Assembly: GCA_945878705.1 (NCBI GenBank) | Contig: CAMCUE010000044.1 | Span: 1 to 8,328, forward strand | Source: Ferrithrix thermotolerans DSM 19514 | Lineage (GTDB): Bacteria > Actinomycetota > Acidimicrobiia > Acidimicrobiales > Ilumatobacteraceae | Reading direction: 5' to 3' | Length of the DNA stretch: 8,328 bases | Shown here: in pieces, positions 5,271-8,328 of the stretch | Layout: every line of letters starts with the position of its first letter | Position numbering within the stretch: position 1 is the stretch's first letter | Notes under the pieces: generated by a model | Databases searched by the model: none | The model's input: only the letters and a program-made list of their open reading frames with translations | What the model was told of the DNA's origin: nothing | Position numbers and translations under genes: made by a program

Positions 5271-6452
5271 ATGGCTGGTTCATACATTGTTGCAGGAGCA
5301 AGAACGCCGATCGGAAAGATGAGTGGAGCATTGGCTTCGTTTAGTGCTGCAGATCTTGGAGGTCTAGCAATCGCTGAGGCTCTGCGTCGTGCAGGAGTTG
5401 CGCCTCATGAAGTTGAACATGTGATCATGGGCCAAGTTCTAACCGCTGGACAGGGTCAAGTTCCTTCCCGACAGGCTGCAGCCAAAGCCGGTATTCCGAT
5501 GAATGTTCCAAGTATCAACATCAACAAAGTTTGTTTGTCTGGCTTAAATTCGATTTATCTCGCCGACCAAATGATTTCAAACGGTGATGCCGACATCGTC
5601 ATTGCCGGCGGAATGGAGAGCATGACGAATGCTCCATATCTTGCGATGGGTGCGCGCAGTGGATTTCGATTTGGTGATGTGCAACTACTTGATGCAATTC
5701 AACGCGATGGTTTGTGGTGTGCCTTTGATGCTTGCCTGATGGGTCTTGGTACAGAGCGATACGCAGCCGGCAACATCAGTCGCGATGCGCAAGACGACCT
5801 AGCAATGAAGAGCAACTTGCGTGCAGCCGCTGCAATTGCCGCCGGAAGACTGGCAGAAGAAATTGTTTCAATTTCGATTCCGCAACGCAAGGGTGACCCA
5901 CTAATAATTGATACCGACGAAGGTGTTCGTGCGTCAACAACAATGGAGTCACTTGCAACTCTGAAGCCAGCGTTTGACAAAACTGGCACTGTGACTGCGG
6001 GCAATGCAAGTCAAATCAGTGATGCGGGCTCGGCGATCGTAATGATGTCGAAGCGGGCTGCCGAAAAGCGTGGCGTCAAACCACTCGGAGAATTCGTCAG
6101 TTACGGAATGGTTGCCGGTCCGGACAACGCATCGTTGTTGCATCAACCAAGTCGAAGTATTCAAAAAGCACTTGAGCGCGCAGGTAAAAAAGTTTCTGAT
6201 ATTGATTTATTCGAAATCAACGAAGCATTTGCTGCAGTTGGCATTGCCTCAATGCGCGAACTTGGAATCTCGGATGAAATTGTAAATGTCAACGGCGGAG
6301 CAATTGCCCTTGGCCACCCAATCGGGATGAGTGGCAATCGCTTGGCGTTAACTCTGCTGCACGAGTTGCGTCGACGAGGTGGAGGCCTCGGTGCTGCAGC
6401 ATTATGTGGCGGCGGCGGTCAAGGCGATGCGCTGATTGTCCGCGCTAGCTAA
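5271..6452 (+). CDS. Acetyl-CoA C-acetyltransferase (biosynthetic-type thiolase)
   Basis: This thiolase condenses two acetyl-CoA to acetoacetyl-CoA, or runs in reverse; condensation would feed acetoacetyl-CoA towards crotonyl-CoA for the divergent ccr. The 393 residues are the normal thiolase length. Catalytic residues are all present: the acyl-accepting Cys88 in NKVCLSG, the NEAF motif (317-320), His349 in [10 protein letters not shown] and the acid/base Cys379 in CGGGGQGDA. The N-terminus ([12 protein letters not shown]) and [11 protein letters not shown] (113-123) are typical. The start is set by AAGGAG at 5260-5265. In Streptomyces coelicolor a thiolase gene likewise neighbours the epimerase gene, which supports a shared pathway. 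A fatty-acid-degradation role cannot be excluded from sequence alone. The gene converges on recR with a 20-bp gap. Confidence 0.95.
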   Translation: MAGSYIVAGARTPIGKMSGALASFSAADLGGLAIAEALRRAGVAPHEVEHVIMGQVLTAGQGQVPSRQAAAKAGIPMNVPSININKVCLSGLNSIYLADQMISNGDADIVIAGGMESMTNAPYLAMGARSGFRFGDVQLLDAIQRDGLWCAFDACLMGLGTERYAAGNISRDAQDDLAMKSNLRAAAAIAAGRLAEEIVSISIPQRKGDPLIIDTDEGVRASTTMESLATLKPAFDKTGTVTAGNASQISDAGSAIVMMSKRAAEKRGVKPLGEFVSYGMVAGPDNASLLHQPSRSIQKALERAGKKVSDIDLFEINEAFAAVGIASMRELGISDEIVNVNGGAIALGHPIGMSGNRLALTLLHELRRRGGGLGAAALCGGGGQGDALIVRAS

Positions 6453-6470
6453 CTAATTTATTAGATAGCT
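6447..6470. terminator. Possible bidirectional terminator hairpin between thiolase and recR
   Basis: AGCTAACTAA (6447-6456) pairs with TTAGATAGCT (6461-6470) around a TTTA loop, with one A-A mismatch. It lies at the junction of two convergent genes and includes the thiolase stop codon. The stem is AT-rich and neither side has a T-run, so it would be a weak or non-classical terminator. Confidence 0.35.
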
Positions 6471-6472
6471 CG

Positions 6473-7081
6473 TTAGCCAGTAACTTCGCGGCGACCTTCA
6501 AGTGCGCGCCCGAGCGTGAGTTCATCGGCGTACTCTAAATCTCCACCAACTGGCAATCCGCTGGCAATTCGTGTCACCTTGACGCCGAGTGGTTTCAAAA
6601 TTCGCGCTAAATACATTGATGTCACATCGCCTTCAGTGTTTGGGTTCAAACACAAAATAACTTCAGCAACTTTTTCTGGTTCAATCCGGGTAAGAAGTTC
6701 GCGAATTTTTAGTTGCTCTGGGCCAACACCATCTAATGGATTGATTGCACCGAGCAGAACATGATAACGCCCGCGAAATTCTCCGGTCTTTTCAATCGCC
6801 ACGACATCTCGCGACTCTTCAACGACACAAATTGTTGTCGCGTCGCGTCGATCATCACTGCAGAAATGACAAAGCGACGATTCGGCAAAATTTGAACATC
6901 GTTCACAAAACCGCACTGTCGCTTTCGCTTTAGAGATCGCAGCAGAAAGTTGCTCAACATCGCGTTCATCACTCTTAATCAAATGAAAGGCGATTCGCTG
7001 TGCCGACTTTGGGCCAATACCTGGAAGTCTCGATAGCGCGTCAATAAGCGCTTGCATTGGTTGGGTATATGCGGAAGCCAC
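6473..7081 (-). CDS. recR: Recombination mediator protein RecR
   Basis: RecR works with RecO (and RecF) to load RecA on gapped single-stranded DNA. The 202 residues show the standard order: an N-terminal helix-hairpin-helix ([19 protein letters not shown], 17-35), a four-cysteine zinc finger (Cys59, Cys62, Cys71, Cys74), and a Toprim domain from about residue 83. Within the last are [12 protein letters not shown] (86-97), the NPNTEGD segment (146-152) and [14 protein letters not shown] (174-187). The start is GTG at 7081, 6 bp after the dnaX stop, and gives an N-terminus about three residues longer than typical actinobacterial RecR. Only a weak AGG precedes it, so translation may be coupled to dnaX. 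In many bacteria the ebfC (ybaB) gene separates dnaX and recR; here it is absent. Confidence 0.96.
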   Translation of the reverse strand: MASAYTQPMQALIDALSRLPGIGPKSAQRIAFHLIKSDERDVEQLSAAISKAKATVRFCERCSNFAESSLCHFCSDDRRDATTICVVEESRDVVAIEKTGEFRGRYHVLLGAINPLDGVGPEQLKIRELLTRIEPEKVAEVILCLNPNTEGDVTSMYLARILKPLGVKVTRIASGLPVGGDLEYADELTLGRALEGRREVTG

Positions 7082-7087
7082 ACCTGA

Positions 7088-8328
7088 CTACTTTTTATCG
7101 TCAATTATTTGTGACCCAGGAAACAATTTCGCTAAATCATCTATCGGTCGTGAATGAGTGCCAGTTGGTACCTTGGTTGTCTCGGCAAGATCAATAGGCT
7201 CTTCAATTTCTTGATTGCTTAATTCGGGCGAGCTTTGTTTTGAATTACGATTGCGCTTGGCTTCGCCGACAACAAAACTAATTTGAACTTGTTTGCCAGC
7301 AATTATTTTGAGCGATGACATTAGTGCTTGTAAATGTTCGCTTGACTTGGTGATATGTACTTCGCTTGGTGCACTGAGTGTGATCGAACCTTGTTTGCAA
7401 TCAACAAGATTAACGGCACTAAATAAAGCACGAACCATTGGCTTTTGAGATGCAACCACATCTGGCCATCTGCGCTTAATTTCGTCGTCACTCAGAACAG
7501 CTGAAGTATTCGGTGCAACATTTTCTGTGTTCTCACTTTTCACATTTTTGCTTGCCGAATTATCACCTGAGACTGCAACACTAGAGACAGCAGCACTAGT
7601 TACAGCAGCACTGGGCGTTGTGACTAGCGGTGTTGCCCTGCTACCTATTTTTGCCCGACCCGTATCTGGGTCTACAATCACTGGCCGTGTTATCGGCCCA
7701 GTCGGATCACGGTTCGCAATCACTCCGGATTCTAATTTTTCAATTCGTGCCATCAACGCAGATATATCGGTGCTTGAATTTTGTCGTGTGAGTTTTACCA
7801 AAGAGACTTCAAGCAGTAGTCGCGCATCTGGTGCATGGCGTATTTCAATAAGTACTTCGCCGAGAACTTCAATCGCTCGAACAACACTGCTGGCACCCAT
7901 TCTTCTCGCCTGATCATTAACTATCTCTGCTCGTTGCTCGGGCAGTTGAACAAGCTCTGGTGCCATCAACGACAAAAATAAGTCACGTAAGTTACGCACA
8001 ATATCTTCGGTAAGTGCTCGTGGGTCGGCACCAAATTGCACCGATGCTCCAACAGCGGCAAGCGCACGACCAGGATCATGATCAATAAAAGCTTCTATGA
8101 ATTCATCCAGAGAAATCTGCTCTTCTAATTCGCCACCAGAAGCAACCGCAAGTTCAAGTGCCGAAAGCGTGTCGCGCACAGAACCGCCACCCAGTTGCAC
8201 GACACGATCAATTGCTGCCGGGCTAATGACAAGTTTCGCATCGGCAACAACCCAATTCACATGATCTTTTAATTCTAGCATCGGCAAGAGATGAAATTGC
8301 AAATGTTGGGTGCGGCTTCGAATTGTCT
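7088..8328 (-). CDS. dnaX: DNA polymerase III subunit gamma/tau (5' part outside window)
   Basis: DnaX forms the ATPase core of the clamp loader that places the sliding clamp on DNA. Only about 412 C-terminal residues lie here; the frame is open to the right edge and begins ...TIRSRTQHLQFHLLP, an internal DnaX sequence, so the Walker motifs and zinc module lie outside. Visible parts in order are the AAA+ lid with sensor 2 (GGGSVRDTLSALE), the helical domain III collar (LVRNLRDLF-like segment to LLLEVSLVKLTR), and a short predicted coiled-coil (ISALMARIEKLE). A low-complexity linker follows with three SAAVT-like pentapeptides, then a C-terminal domain (from DDEIKRRWPDVV to VQISFVVGEA) of the type found in actinobacterial tau, and a polar tail. 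A TTG at 8302 is an internal leucine codon, not a start. It is followed by recR after 6 bp. Confidence 0.95.
   Translation of the reverse strand, partial: TIRSRTQHLQFHLLPMLELKDHVNWVVADAKLVISPAAIDRVVQLGGGSVRDTLSALELAVASGGELEEQISLDEFIEAFIDHDPGRALAAVGASVQFGADPRALTEDIVRNLRDLFLSLMAPELVQLPEQRAEIVNDQARRMGASSVVRAIEVLGEVLIEIRHAPDARLLLEVSLVKLTRQNSSTDISALMARIEKLESGVIANRDPTGPITRPVIVDPDTGRAKIGSRATPLVTTPSAAVTSAAVSSVAVSGDNSASKNVKSENTENVAPNTSAVLSDDEIKRRWPDVVASQKPMVRALFSAVNLVDCKQGSITLSAPSEVHITKSSEHLQALMSSLKIIAGKQVQISFVVGEAKRNRNSKQSSPELSNQEIEEPIDLAETTKVPTGTHSRPIDDLAKLFPGSQIIDDKK
7572..7616 (-). repeat. Three degenerate 15-bp tandem repeats in the dnaX linker
   Basis: On the plus strand three 15-base units begin at 7572, 7587 and 7602, each related to ACAGCAGCACTAGTT. 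In the dnaX frame they encode SAAVT, SAAVS and SVAVS. The repeat keeps the reading frame and lies in the flexible linker, where length changes should be tolerated. Confidence 0.7.

Noticed and set aside
7088..7105. AAAAAG at the 3' end of dnaX as a programmed frameshift site
   Set aside because: The codon phase reads GAT AAA AAG TAG, which is not an X XXY YYZ heptamer, and it is at the very end of the gene where it could not create gamma from tau.
7527..7913. A 128-codon plus-strand frame opposite dnaX
   Set aside because: Dense alanine/threonine/serine composition mirrors the low-complexity linker of dnaX on the other strand; no ribosome site or recognisable domain.

Overview
The window looks like a chromosomal segment of an actinobacterium with moderate GC content (roughly 45-48% by eye). 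The pointers are the serine tRNA / tadA / SRP RNA / dnaX / recR neighbourhood, an actinobacterial-type crotonyl-CoA carboxylase/reductase and methylmalonyl-CoA epimerase, several starts without a Shine-Dalgarno sequence, and GTG/TTG starts. The lowish GC would fit an aquatic lineage such as Acidimicrobiia or the freshwater groups, but this is inference. No mobile element, CRISPR array or phage gene is visible.

Layout. (1) Bases 1-661, minus strand: tRNA-Ser(GGA), then tadA, then tRNA-Ser(CGA), which runs off the left edge. The last base of the CCA tail of tRNA-Ser(GGA) is also the first base of the tadA start codon. (2) About 775-880, plus strand: the small bacterial SRP (4.5S) RNA. It is followed by two mutually exclusive small hairpins and a family 2 glycosyltransferase gene ending at 1838. 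(3) 5138 down to 1800, minus strand: a tightly packed four-gene run (gaps of 6, 10 and 17 bp) of ccr, methylmalonyl/ethylmalonyl-CoA epimerase, a type A24 prepilin peptidase-like membrane protein and a stand-alone 5'-3' exonuclease. The last gene overlaps the glycosyltransferase tail to tail by 39 bp. (4) 5139-5270: a divergent control region, then a thiolase on the plus strand (5271-6452). (5) 8328 down to 6473, minus strand: the 3' two-thirds or so of dnaX, then recR, with no ebfC/ybaB gene between them.

How they work together. Thiolase, Ccr and epimerase are three steps of the ethylmalonyl-CoA pathway: acetyl-CoA to acetoacetyl-CoA, crotonyl-CoA to ethylmalonyl-CoA, then epimerisation. They could serve acetate assimilation or supply of branched extender and propionyl-CoA units. 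The reductase, hydratase and ethylmalonyl-CoA mutase are not in the window. DnaX, RecR and the exonuclease belong to replication and repair. The tRNAs, TadA and SRP RNA belong to translation and protein targeting.

I do not see a clearly new multi-gene system. The observations most worth checking are the tRNA/tadA overlap, the possible two-state leader downstream of the SRP RNA, a base change in the conserved SRP RNA loop, and the divergent ccr/thiolase control region with a possibly leaderless ccr.
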